A stretch of 42,231 bases of DNA from Ignavibacteria bacterium (GCA_016783945.1 JADHVP010000016.1:1-42231), one strand, 5' to 3'. Counted from the first letter of the stretch, positions 28,015 to 34,618 are shown. The notes: generated by a model not told the origin, from the sequence alone. A program made the numbers and translations.

Positions 28015-28181
28015 TAATTGTGCTCGATGAAAAAAACTCTATCGAAAGCAGACCACCAAAAGGAGTTCAGAAAAACGACCTGCTTAAAAGACTGAAAGAA
28101 GTAATGGAAGAACGACAGCCTGTCGATGATTGGGATTCATCCGAAGGTGAGAGGTTTGTTGTGAGACGGTGGGTAGAGTGA
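28012..28181 (+). pseudogene. 3'-terminal fragment of an NlpC/P60 gene (second copy)
   Basis: 170 nt align without gaps to the last 170 nt of the NlpC gene (25436-25605), with about 13 substitutions, many at third positions. It encodes the last ~55 residues including the identical [17 protein letters not shown] end and stops at the same codon. It lacks Cys189 and His240, so it cannot be an enzyme. The divergence suggests that it came from a related strain rather than from a recent local copy. Confidence 0.9.
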
Positions 28182-28250
28182 AAGCTAATTGTTTATTTAA
28201 ACTAAAAATAGTAATTTATTACATAAACAAAAAAAAACCTTACATATATT

Positions 28251-28288
28251 CCTAATAAACGCAATGCGTTTATTAGGACGTTATGGGC
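28251..28288 (+). other. Left boundary of the TIR cassette: palindrome followed by G|TTATGGGC
   Basis: CCTAATAAACGCA (28251-28263) and TGCGTTTATTAGG (28265-28277) form a perfect 13-bp inverted repeat around one A. Then GTTATGGGC (28280-28288) begins. GTTATGGGC is the exact reverse complement of GCCCATAAC at 30018-30026, as expected where an integron cassette starts with the R' remainder of its own attC site. Related CGCAATGCGT elements lie at 34409 and 35928. Confidence 0.55.
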
Positions 28289-28313
28289 AATTGTTAGTTA
28301 GATAATAAAATAT

Positions 28314-30038
28314 ATGATAAAAAGAGAAAAAGACTTAAATAGAATTAATGAACTTTTAAAGCATTTCTCAATAGTATTCATTATTGGACCACGACAAATT
28401 GGAAAAACAACTCTTGCTAAAGACTTAAATCCAGATATTTATTATTCATTCGATGCAATAAAAAGCGACACAGATTTTTTTAAAAAAATAAAACATATTG
28501 AAAAAGGTTTGATTGTCTTGGATGATATAAACTCGAATGATTTTTACATAGAAGTAAAAAAAATAGTGGATTCGAATAAAAATTTAAGATTTATAATTCT
28601 TGTTTCAGAAATGTTAAATTTTTTGAATACTTCTAGTAATAATTTAATTGGTCGAGCTGCATATTATGAATTACAAGGTTTGAGATTATCAGAAGTTAAC
28701 AATGACATTGATAATCAATTATTAAAGGGCGGCTTTCCAAATTCATATTCTTTGGATATTGAACAAAGTTTTGAATATAGATTAAACTATTTAAAACCGA
28801 CAATCAGTCTTAATTTAACCGAATCAGAATTTAAAATATCTCCTCACTTAGTTCAGAAATTTTTATTCGAATTATCATTCAGAAGCAGTCAGATTTTAAA
28901 TAAAACCCAGTTTTCAAGTTTATTGTCAGTCGCCAGAAGCACAATAGATACTTATTTGACATTTTTTGAACAATTCTTTTTTATAAGGCTAATCCCAAAC
29001 ATAGATAATCAAAAAAGCCCCAAGGTAATAATCAAAGATTCAGGAATTCACAATTGTCTATTAAATATAACAACAATAGAACAATTAAAGTCTAGCTCCT
29101 ACTATTTTCAAATATGGGAATCTTATGTTATTGAAACTATTCTAAAAGAATTCTCTGTTCGAAATCCAAGTTATTATAAGGATAAAACAGGTACAGAAAT
29201 AGATTTAATAGTTGAAATAAATCAAGAAACATATGGGTTTATTTTTAGCAATTCCGGGACATTTGCTACAAAAGAAAAAATCAATGATTTAATAGAAGTT
29301 CTCAATTTTAAAAAGCTAATAGTAATTAACAATATAAACTTAAATAAAAGCCTTGGTGATAAAATTATTTTATCTACGCTTGAAAATATTCGGAAGAATA
29401 TTGAAGGTGAAATCATTACAGATAAAACTAAAGATAAACATATTAAAACTAGGGAAGTGCCTAAACTTAATACTTTTATCTCCTATAGTCACAAAGATTC
29501 AGATTTTGTAGCGAAACTGAAGTCAAAACTTGAAAAAGCAGATATAAATATTCATATAGATATCGAGAAGCTTAAATACGGTGATAATATAAAAGACTTC
29601 ATTAACAATACAGTAAAGGAAACGGATTATACGGTACAAGTTATTTCAATAAATAGTTTAAGGTCACCATACGTAATGATAGAATATTTGGAAACACAAT
29701 TATACCAAACAGCTTGGGATGAAAAAAAGTATTTTCCAATATTTATTGACAAGAGTGTATTTGATGACAAAACTTATATAGAATTAGCAGACGACGTACT
29801 AAAAGAAATTGATGGAGTCAATAATTTTATAAATCAAGCAATAACAAGAAATTTGCATATTACACCTTATAATACAAAAAGAGAACGATTAATTGATTTA
29901 TTAAATAGCTTGGGAAAAGCAATTGATACCCTAAGAGAATCTTTATTAGGAGATTTTACAGACGATAAAAAATTTGAAAATAATATCAAATTATTAATAG
30001 ATTCTATGAAAACAACAGCCCATAACATGCGGTCATAA
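28314..30038 (+). CDS. AAA_14/DUF4143-like ATPase fused to a C-terminal TIR domain
   Basis: 574 residues. The N-terminal ATPase has Walker A GPRQIGKTT (25-33) and Walker B GLIVLDDI (65-72). A DUF4143-like region (~160-330) has KDSGIHNCLL and GTEIDLIVEI; the usual EVK of its nuclease-like core is replaced by IFS, so that core looks inactive. Residues ~384-520 are a TIR domain: NTFISYSHKD (386-395), DIEKLKYGD, and ISINSLRSPYVMIEYLETQ with candidate catalytic Glu457. Bacterial TIR domains commonly cleave NAD+ on phage sensing, with the ATPase as sensor or oligomeriser; this role is inferred. The gene stands alone, starts 34 nt into a cassette, and its stop codon lies inside the attC-like hairpin. 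Confidence 0.8.
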   Translation: MIKREKDLNRINELLKHFSIVFIIGPRQIGKTTLAKDLNPDIYYSFDAIKSDTDFFKKIKHIEKGLIVLDDINSNDFYIEVKKIVDSNKNLRFIILVSEMLNFLNTSSNNLIGRAAYYELQGLRLSEVNNDIDNQLLKGGFPNSYSLDIEQSFEYRLNYLKPTISLNLTESEFKISPHLVQKFLFELSFRSSQILNKTQFSSLLSVARSTIDTYLTFFEQFFFIRLIPNIDNQKSPKVIIKDSGIHNCLLNITTIEQLKSSSYYFQIWESYVIETILKEFSVRNPSYYKDKTGTEIDLIVEINQETYGFIFSNSGTFATKEKINDLIEVLNFKKLIVINNINLNKSLGDKIILSTLENIRKNIEGEIITDKTKDKHIKTREVPKLNTFISYSHKDSDFVAKLKSKLEKADINIHIDIEKLKYGDNIKDFINNTVKETDYTVQVISINSLRSPYVMIEYLETQLYQTAWDEKKYFPIFIDKSVFDDKTYIELADDVLKEIDGVNNFINQAITRNLHITPYNTKRERLIDLLNSLGKAIDTLRESLLGDFTDDKKFENNIKLLIDSMKTTAHNMRS

Positions 30039-30152
30039 AACATTTGGGGTGAAGTGCTTATTCAAGCATTCTGCCACGGATCAACTTTTAGCATCGGTGG
30101 ATACAAACGCAGCCCGTTCTCCCAAGCGTTTCATATCGCAAAAACGTTATAA
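30018..30152 (+). other. attC-like recombination site at the end of the TIR cassette
   Basis: About 135 nt able to form a long interrupted hairpin: ATAAC (30022) with GTTAT (30146), TGCG (30028) with CGCA (30137), AAAC with GTTT, and TTGGG with CCCAA (30121), with unpaired bases between, as in integron attC. R''-like GCCCATAAC at 30018-30026 complements the cassette start at 28280-28288. The predicted crossover is after G30146. Known attC sites are about 57-141 nt long. The assignment rests on my manual folding. Confidence 0.65.
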
Positions 30153-30189
30153 TCCATGTACTTTCAATAAGAATAAAATCAGTTTCTTT

Positions 30190-30300
30190 CTACCTCCTGC
30201 TCCCCATAATCCTTAGCAAGAATAAAAACATATTAATAAAATCGAGATAAAGATTTAAAGCTCCCATTATTGCAGCTTTCTTTTTATCATCGTCCGAAAT
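30190..30300 (-). pseudogene. 3'-terminal fragment of a Bax-inhibitor-1 family gene
   Basis: Minus-strand reading gives [19 protein letters not shown] and ends LLRIMGSRR, the same C-terminus as the full BI-1 gene at 37895. About 35 codons are kept, and homology fades near 30300. Orientation matches the intact gene. It lies just after the attC-like site of the TIR cassette, mirroring the arrangement at the island's right border. Confidence 0.9.
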
Positions 30301-30386
30301 TCATTTGAGCATACATCATTTTAGATCAGTATACCAAAGTCAAAACAGAACTCTTTAATTTGTCTTAAAATATTTTGTTTAGTGTA

Positions 30387-30417
30387 TTGATAAAATATTA
30401 AAGCTGGATTATCTTTG
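30387..30417 (+). promoter_or_regulatory. Possible Bacteroidota-type promoter for the HicB-like gene
   Basis: TTG at 30387-30389 and TATCTTTG at 30410-30417 are separated by 20 nt, matching the -33 TTG / -7 TAnnTTTG pattern of Bacteroidota. The HicB-like ATG lies about 50 nt downstream. Such short motifs are common by chance in AT-rich DNA. Confidence 0.35.
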
Positions 30418-30469
30418 TATAGTAAAGTGAAGAACTATATAAATGTTTTAAATATTAGAAGGTAATAAA

Positions 30470-30820
30470 ATGGGAAAGAGACCAAATACTGATCGTAAAT
30501 ATAAGAACAAATTGCATTATGATTTAGATGTTGTAGTTTATGAGGAGGGTAAATATTATATTTCGTATTGCCCCGCATTAGATTTATCCTCGTTTGGTAT
30601 TTCTAAAGAAGATGCTCTTGAATCTTTTAATGAAGCCTTTGATATATTTATGGAAGATATTATCGAGAAAGGAACACTTGATAAGGTTTTAAAATCATTA
30701 GGATGGATAGTATTGAATACTCCCAAAAAGACTTACCGACCTCCGTACCCAAACCTGCAGGAAATTTTTGAACGTCGTCCTGTTGACGTCTCCAGAAAAG
30801 CCATTACAGTAAATGACTAA
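30470..30820 (+). CDS. HicB-like antitoxin family protein (no HicA partner)
   Basis: 116 residues with the partial RNase H-like HicB fold: HYDLDVVVYEEGKYYISYCP, ALDLSSFGISKEDALESFNE and a following helix. A Shine-Dalgarno AGAAGG lies 7 nt before the ATG. HicB proteins neutralise the small HicA mRNA interferase, usually encoded next door; no HicA-like frame is present on either side. It may be an orphan, a domain used alone, or part of a pair with the downstream genes. C-terminal DNA-binding domain not recognised. Confidence 0.72.
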   Translation: MGKRPNTDRKYKNKLHYDLDVVVYEEGKYYISYCPALDLSSFGISKEDALESFNEAFDIFMEDIIEKGTLDKVLKSLGWIVLNTPKKTYRPPYPNLQEIFERRPVDVSRKAITVND

Positions 30821-30921
30821 CACTGTCGAAAAAGAAAGAATTTCAAAATGCACTCACAAAAATTCTCGATAATATTGGAGAAGTAAAAAAAATTCCAACA
30901 GAACAAAGAACTTATGACTAA
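30817..30921 (+). pseudogene. Possible C-terminal remnant of an unidentified gene
   Basis: An open frame without ATG, in a different frame from its neighbours, reads ...KKEFQNALTKILDNIGEVKK and ends ...TEQRTYD at TAA 30919-30921. The composition looks like real protein, and its stop overlaps the ATG of the next gene (30914), the usual arrangement of a translationally coupled pair. I suspect the 5' part was lost when the HicB-like gene was joined here. Too short for identification. Confidence 0.35.
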
Positions 30922-31417
30922 AGAAGAAATTAAAAATAAAGAAAAACAATTATTAGAGCTGACAGGTGCATTTTGCGCTCAAAAACTGGATGATGACTAT
31001 TATAAAATCTGTGAAAAATTAATTTTGAAATTAGGGAGAAAAAGAGATGTTCCATTCAAAAGTGGAAAAATTGAAGTTTGGGCTGCAGCCGTAGTATATG
31101 CAATTGGTTCGATAAACTTTCTATTTGATAAATCATTTGAACCATATTTGACAGCCGAACAAATTAGTGAGTATTTTGGGACTAAAAATTCAACAGTTTC
31201 AAACAAAGCTCGACAAATTAAAGATATGTTTAATATGTCACACTTAAGCCCTGAATTTTCAACTCAACACATGACGGAAACTAATCCATTTAATAAAATG
31301 GTGATGGTTGATGGTTTTATCGTCCCATTATCGTCAATACCGGAAGATTTACAAGAATTAGTAAAAAAGGAAAGGGCAAATGGAAGAGATATTGAATTTA
31401 ATACTCAATCAGAATAA
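30914..31417 (+). CDS. DUF6398-like protein
   Basis: 167 residues. KLGRKRDVPFKSGKIEVWAA, AYAIGSINFLFD-like segment, YLTAEQISEYFGTKNSTVSNKA (a helix-turn-helix-like stretch around 90-115) and IKDMFNMS fit a small family I recall as DUF6398, often annotated only as hypothetical; the family name is from memory. It could bind DNA. The start overlaps the stop of the upstream remnant. It lies in the same BI-1-fragment-bounded segment as YefM-YoeB. Confidence 0.6.
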   Translation: MTKEEIKNKEKQLLELTGAFCAQKLDDDYYKICEKLILKLGRKRDVPFKSGKIEVWAAAVVYAIGSINFLFDKSFEPYLTAEQISEYFGTKNSTVSNKARQIKDMFNMSHLSPEFSTQHMTETNPFNKMVMVDGFIVPLSSIPEDLQELVKKERANGRDIEFNTQSE

Positions 31418-31425
31418 AAATGCCA

Positions 31426-31482
31426 GCTGCAAACACTCGGTATAGCCAATAAGGGTTTCAGTGGTTTGCGTAAGGTTGCAGC
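31426..31482 (+). other. Imperfect inverted repeat, possible degenerate attC-like site
   Basis: GCTGCAAAC (31426-31434) can pair with GTTTGC (31464-31469) or with GCAGC (31478-31482), around CACTCGGTATAGCCAATAAG. Position just after a gene stop and the (C)GGTATA core recall the other attC-like sites, but no clear R' GTTRRRY end is present. The stretch 31483-31609 has only short inverted repeats (for example TGCCC/GGGCA at 31534-31559). Confidence 0.3.
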
Positions 31483-31609
31483 CCGCTTCAATTTTTCTTG
31501 TACCTTGATAGAAAATCTCCCGCAATCCCTTACTGCCCATAATGCCGACCATTCGGGCATATGCAAGACCTCCTCATTTGAAAAACTTAACTTGCATGTA
31601 ATAAAATAA

Positions 31610-31625
31610 GTACGTATATTTGTAC
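31610..31625 (+). promoter_or_regulatory. Possible YefM operator (paired GTAC sites)
   Basis: Two palindromic GTAC cores at 31610-31613 and 31622-31625, 12 nt apart, lie 28-43 nt upstream of the antitoxin ATG. YefM of E. coli binds TGTACA-type sites in its own promoter, so autoregulation is plausible. Confidence 0.4.
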
Positions 31626-31652
31626 CTAATAAAACACTTAAATAGTAATGTC

Positions 31653-31907
31653 ATGATAGCTGCAAACTACACCGAATTTAGAACAGCTTTAAAAAAGTAT
31701 CTTGATAGAGTTGAAGAGAACAATGAAACCTTAATCATCAAGAGAGGAACTGGTAAAGGAACAGTATTAATTTCATTGGATGAATATAATTCTATTATGG
31801 AAACTGTTCATCTTTTAAGTTCAAAATCAAATGCTGATAGACTTTATGAATCTATTCAGCAGGTGAAAGACGGAAAAGTAGTACATAAGGATTTAATTGA
31901 GGATTAA
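31653..31907 (+). CDS. yefM: Type II antitoxin, Phd/YefM family
   Basis: 84 residues from the ATG at 31653; an upstream in-frame TTG (31620) would add residues not typical of the family. The sequence AANYTEFRTALKKYLDRVEE and IIKRGTGKGTVLISLDEYNS is the YefM/Phd fold, and the C-terminal acidic tail should wrap the toxin. The stop overlaps the toxin ATG by one base (TAATG), so the two are translationally coupled. It probably represses the operon. Confidence 0.88.
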   Translation: MIAANYTEFRTALKKYLDRVEENNETLIIKRGTGKGTVLISLDEYNSIMETVHLLSSKSNADRLYESIQQVKDGKVVHKDLIED

Positions 31908-32167
31908 TGAAAGTTACTTTTTCAAAGAATTCATGGGAGGATTATACCTCCTGGCTAAAAGAGGATAAGAATATATTAAAAAAGATCAATGAGTTAATTA
32001 GGGATATTCAAAGGACACCTTTTGAAGGAAAAGGGAAACCGGAACCATTAAAATATGATTTGTCCGGATTATGGTCACGAAGGATTGATAGAGAACATAG
32101 ACTGGTTTATCAAGTAAAGAATGAAGAGATTCTTATTTATAGTTGCAGATACCACTATGATAAATAA
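31907..32167 (+). CDS. yoeB: YoeB-family mRNA interferase toxin
   Basis: 86 residues. YoeB hallmarks are all visible: WEDYTSWLKEDK at the start, FEGKGKPEPLKYDLSGLWSR with the catalytic Glu, RRIDREHRLVY with the catalytic Arg, and CRYHYDK at the C-terminus with the catalytic His. YoeB cleaves mRNA at the ribosome A site and is held in check by YefM. Intact and paired with its antitoxin. Confidence 0.93.
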   Translation: MKVTFSKNSWEDYTSWLKEDKNILKKINELIRDIQRTPFEGKGKPEPLKYDLSGLWSRRIDREHRLVYQVKNEEILIYSCRYHYDK

Positions 32168-32178
32168 AAACATACGCA

Positions 32179-32272
32179 GCCTAACAAGCGGTACACGAAA
32201 TTGCCGACCAGTGCTCCATTTGATGGTAAGTACTCTAAAACCTTCAACTTCGTATACCTCCGACCGTTAAAT
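32179..32272 (+). other. attC-like recombination site after YefM-YoeB
   Basis: R''-like GCCTAAC (32179-32185) is followed by AAGCGGTACACGAA. GGTACACGAA (32190-32199) pairs with TTCGTATACC (32249-32258) with one mismatch, and GTTAAAT (32266-32272) forms the R'-like end. The ~94-nt length fits attC. AACAAGCGGTACACGAAAT resembles AACAAGCAGTATACGAAAT at 37722. It is 12 nt after the YoeB stop and 22 nt before a BI-1 3' fragment. No matching GTTAGGC cassette start was seen upstream. Confidence 0.55.
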
Positions 32273-32293
32273 CAAGAGTAGATCTTTTAGATT

Positions 32294-32486
32294 CTACCTC
32301 CTGCTTCCCATAATCCTTAGCAAGAATAAAAACATATTAATAAAATCGAGGTACAGATTCAAAGCCCCCATGATAGCAGCTTTCTTTCCTGCCTCGCTCT
32401 TACCATCTATACTTTGTGCCATTCGTTTTATCTTTTGCGTGTCCCATGCCGTCAAACCTACGAAAATCAAAACAAATGATACCATA
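32294..32486 (-). pseudogene. 3'-terminal fragment of a Bax-inhibitor-1 family gene (second fragment)
   Basis: Minus-strand reading gives [40 protein letters not shown] and LLRIMGSRR, very close to the C-terminal ~60 residues of the intact gene at 37895. The upstream part (LYMVSFVLI) differs from the intact copy, so it may come from a diverged allele. It joins directly to an NlpC 3' fragment at ~32490. Confidence 0.9.
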
Positions 32487-32495
32487 TATAAATCT

Positions 32496-32555
32496 GTTGA
32501 TGATTGGGATTCTTCCGAACGCGAGAGGTTTGTTGTGAGGAGGTGGGTTGAGTGA
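32496..32555 (+). pseudogene. 3'-terminal fragment of an NlpC/P60 gene (third copy)
   Basis: Encodes [19 protein letters not shown] and the same TGA, in plus orientation. It is fused at its left end to the BI-1 fragment, bringing the 3' ends of the two island-border genes together back to back. The joint sequence around AAATCTG is partly repeated at 33271-33281. Confidence 0.88.
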
Positions 32556-32584
32556 TATGGATTAAAAATACTAAATTGATATTT

Positions 32585-32602
32585 GTTAACAAGTATGTTA
32601 AC
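32585..32602 (+). promoter_or_regulatory. Possible operator of the HigBA pair
   Basis: Two GTTAAC palindromes (32585-32590 and 32597-32602), 12 nt apart, lie 8 nt before the toxin ATG. Autoregulation through palindromes overlapping the promoter is usual for HigBA systems. Evidence is positional only. Confidence 0.4.
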
Positions 32603-32610
32603 TTTATAAA

Positions 32611-32934
32611 ATGGCAAGTGAAATAAAATTTTACAAAGATTACTTTATTGAATTTTATATAAGACTGGATGCTAAAGTACAAGAGAAGATAGAATATGTA
32701 TTTAAATTAATTAGAACTGTAGACAGGATTCCTGAAAAATTTTTAAAACACGTTGCCGGAACTGACGGATTATATGAAATTAGAATACAATATATGAGTG
32801 ATATTTATAGAATTTTTTGCTGTTTTGATGAGAGGAGCATAGTAATATTATTTAATGGATTTCAAAAAAAGACTCCCAAAAAAGAAATAGAAAAAGGTTT
32901 GAAACTAAAACAAGAATATTATAATAATAAATAA
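32611..32934 (+). CDS. HigB/RelE-superfamily toxin (Gp49-like)
   Basis: 107 residues. [60 protein letters not shown] and [20 protein letters not shown] follow the phage Gp49-like/HigB pattern of ribosome-dependent mRNA interferases. Toxin-first order with an XRE antitoxin 11 nt downstream is the HigBA arrangement. The pair is bracketed by two NlpC 3' fragments, so it forms a small module of its own. Confidence 0.87.
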   Translation: MASEIKFYKDYFIEFYIRLDAKVQEKIEYVFKLIRTVDRIPEKFLKHVAGTDGLYEIRIQYMSDIYRIFCCFDERSIVILFNGFQKKTPKKEIEKGLKLKQEYYNNK

Positions 32935-32945
32935 AAGAGGAAATT

Positions 32946-33245
32946 ATGAAAATAATTAGAAATGCAAAAACCTTCGATGAATTATTAGACATTAAATATG
33001 GAAAACTTGGAACTCTGGAAAGAGATGAATTTGAAGGTAAATCAAAAGCATTTATTATAGGTGAAATGATTAAAGAAGCCAGAAAAGAAGCTCATTTGAC
33101 ACAAGATGACTTAGCTAAAAAGACTGGTACAAAGAAAAGCTATATTTCCAGACTTGAAAACGGTAAAATAGATATTCAAATCTCAACCTTATTCAAGATA
33201 TTTGAAGAAGGATTAGGGAAAAGATTAGGACTTACAATCTTATAA
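32946..33245 (+). CDS. XRE-family antitoxin (HigA-like)
   Basis: 99 residues. The helix-turn-helix is at about 38-92: IKEARKEAHLTQDDLAKKTG, KKSYISRLENGKIDIQISTL and a last helix. GAGGAA precedes the ATG. N-terminal ~37 residues (AKTFDELLDIKYG) probably bind the toxin. Likely neutralises the upstream HigB-like toxin and represses the pair. Confidence 0.88.
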   Translation: MKIIRNAKTFDELLDIKYGKLGTLERDEFEGKSKAFIIGEMIKEARKEAHLTQDDLAKKTGTKKSYISRLENGKIDIQISTLFKIFEEGLGKRLGLTIL

Positions 33246-33280
33246 ACCTACACATCATAACACATGATTCCATATAAATC

Positions 33281-33340
33281 TGTGATGATTGGGATTCATC
33301 TGAGGGTAATAGGTTTGTTGTGAGACGGTGGGTTGAGTGA
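33281..33340 (+). pseudogene. 3'-terminal fragment of an NlpC/P60 gene (fourth copy)
   Basis: Encodes [17 protein letters not shown] and the same TGA. The ~26 nt to its left (33256-33280) resemble the joint left of copy three (32469-32495), so both descend from one BI-1/NlpC fusion event. The following 260 nt to 33600 hold no gene; GTTATGTGC at 33560 resembles a cassette start. Confidence 0.85.
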
Positions 33341-33600
33341 TTTATTTGTGGTAGTCGCAGGATTCAGCCTGCTGTGCAGGTAATTGTCACAACATTCTTT
33401 CTTTTAAGATTACCTTTTTTGTTACAAATCAGGAGTGTATTTTTTAAGTAAATTCGATTATTTTAGTAAAGAGAATTACAAAAAGTATAGTATCTAATAC
33501 AAACTATTGCAAACATAATTACTTTCATATACAATTAATTCAATGTAGTATAATTAGTGGTTATGTGCCTAATAATTGCTTAATACAAAGGAGATAATTA

Positions 33601-34098
33601 ATGATCTATTTTATAAAAGCAAATGATAAAATAAAAATTGGATATGCTGATGATCCATCTAAAAGAATCCCTTCTATTCAAACTTCAAGTCCATTTGATT
33701 TAGAAGTATTGTTGATAATAGATGGTAACTACGATAAGGAAAGTGAATTACATAAAAGATTTCATGGACACAGGACAAGTGGTGAATGGTTTAATTATGA
33801 AGAATCAATCAAGGCTTTTATTAAAGAGAATCTAGAATACGATAGAAAATATGAATTTGGTTTTATCATTGAGGATTTTGCTGGAAACGAACAAGTGTTA
33901 AGATTAAGAAAACAACATAGGTTATCGTTGCAAGCACTTGGTGAAAAACTAAATATAACTGCCCAAAGTGTAAAGGAAATTCAAGATAGAGAAAAAACAG
34001 GAAGTGCAACGATAAAGATTTTAGAAAATATAGCAGAGGTATTAGGTTATAAGTTTGAGTATAGATTTCTTCCTAAAACAAAATCAGAAGATACATAA
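33601..34098 (+). CDS. GIY-YIG (T5orf172-type) domain protein with C-terminal HTH
   Basis: 165 residues, start set by AAGGAGA. Residues 1-~75 match the T5orf172/Mug113 GIY-YIG nuclease family: IYFIKANDKIKIGYADDPSK (2-21), ESELHKRFHGHRTSGEWF (47-64). Residues ~98-158 are a helix-turn-helix (LSLQALGEKLNITAQSVKEI, ending YKFEYRFLP) that closely follows the HTH of mobile mystery protein A encoded 500 nt downstream. The fusion suggests a nuclease that binds a specific operator, or a regulator derived from one. Biological role unknown. Confidence 0.75.
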   Translation: MIYFIKANDKIKIGYADDPSKRIPSIQTSSPFDLEVLLIIDGNYDKESELHKRFHGHRTSGEWFNYEESIKAFIKENLEYDRKYEFGFIIEDFAGNEQVLRLRKQHRLSLQALGEKLNITAQSVKEIQDREKTGSATIKILENIAEVLGYKFEYRFLPKTKSEDT

Positions 34099-34408
34099 AT
34101 TAAAAGCGGAGACATTGCTCTTTCAGAATATGAAGAGAAATTGTTTCATTTCCCCCGTTGTTTGTGTTATGAGGGTTATCGAGAATGCTATTTTTATAAA
34201 TAAATGTTATGATTCTATTTTTCAAAAAACTATTTGTTTTCTGAATTTTCGAGTTCTCGGTCAGCCTGATAGCGCATACGGCTATATGAATGAAGAAACT
34301 CGTATGACGTTGGTTATTACTATTTTCTTCATTTTCTATATTGTATTTGCTATATAAAAACTTAAATTTAACTTATATTTGTAAAAAGCCTATCTTCTGC
34401 AACGAAGA

Positions 34409-34436
34409 CGCAATGCGTATACTATTATGTTAGCTA
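34409..34436 (+). other. Left boundary of the mobile mystery cassette: CGCAATGCGT element and G|TTAGC
   Basis: CGCAATGCGTATACTATTAT runs into GTTAGC at 34429-34434. GTTAGC complements GCTAAC at 35679-35684, the R''-like arm of the attC-like site ending this segment, so 34430-35804 could be a cassette. The same CGCAATGCGT core precedes the TIR cassette. The upstream gap from 34099 shows no gene I believe. Confidence 0.45.
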
Positions 34437-34470
34437 CCATCAAGTTACACACATATTTATCAACCTTTGA

Positions 34471-34589
34471 GTTTACTTTTATAGGTTTATTATAAGCCTA
34501 TACGTTTACTTCATATATTTAATATAAACGTTTATATTTACTTAGCACTTGCATATGTGAACTATTATGTTTACTTTTATGAAGTAAAC
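34471..34589 (+). promoter_or_regulatory. Probable operator of the mobile mystery A/B pair
   Basis: GTTTACTT occurs at 34471, 34504 and 34569; the last forms a perfect palindrome with AAGTAAAC at 34582-34589 (8-bp arms, 5-nt loop), 30 nt before the HTH gene start. AGGTTTATTATAAGCCT lies between. Repeated half-sites before an HTH gene suggest autoregulation. Confidence 0.5.
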
Positions 34590-34618
34590 ACATTAGAAAT
34601 ATACAAAGAAGTTAAGCT

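Noticed and set aside
30387-30417. Further promoters of the TTG/TAnnTTTG type
   Set aside because: In DNA this AT-rich many matches occur by chance; only the one with good spacing and position is listed, at low confidence.
32370-32555. Plus-strand frame ending ...[17 protein letters not shown]
   Set aside because: It is the antisense of a BI-1 fragment running into an NlpC 3' fragment. It has no start signal and no coherent domain.
33560-33568. GTTATGTGC as the start of a GIY-YIG cassette
   Set aside because: It resembles a cassette start, but no matching GCACATAAC arm or hairpin follows the gene, so I did not call a cassette.
34055-34357. 100-codon plus-strand frame between the GIY-YIG and mobile mystery genes
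   Set aside because: It overlaps the end of the GIY-YIG gene in another frame, has poor composition and no family resemblance or ribosome-binding site.
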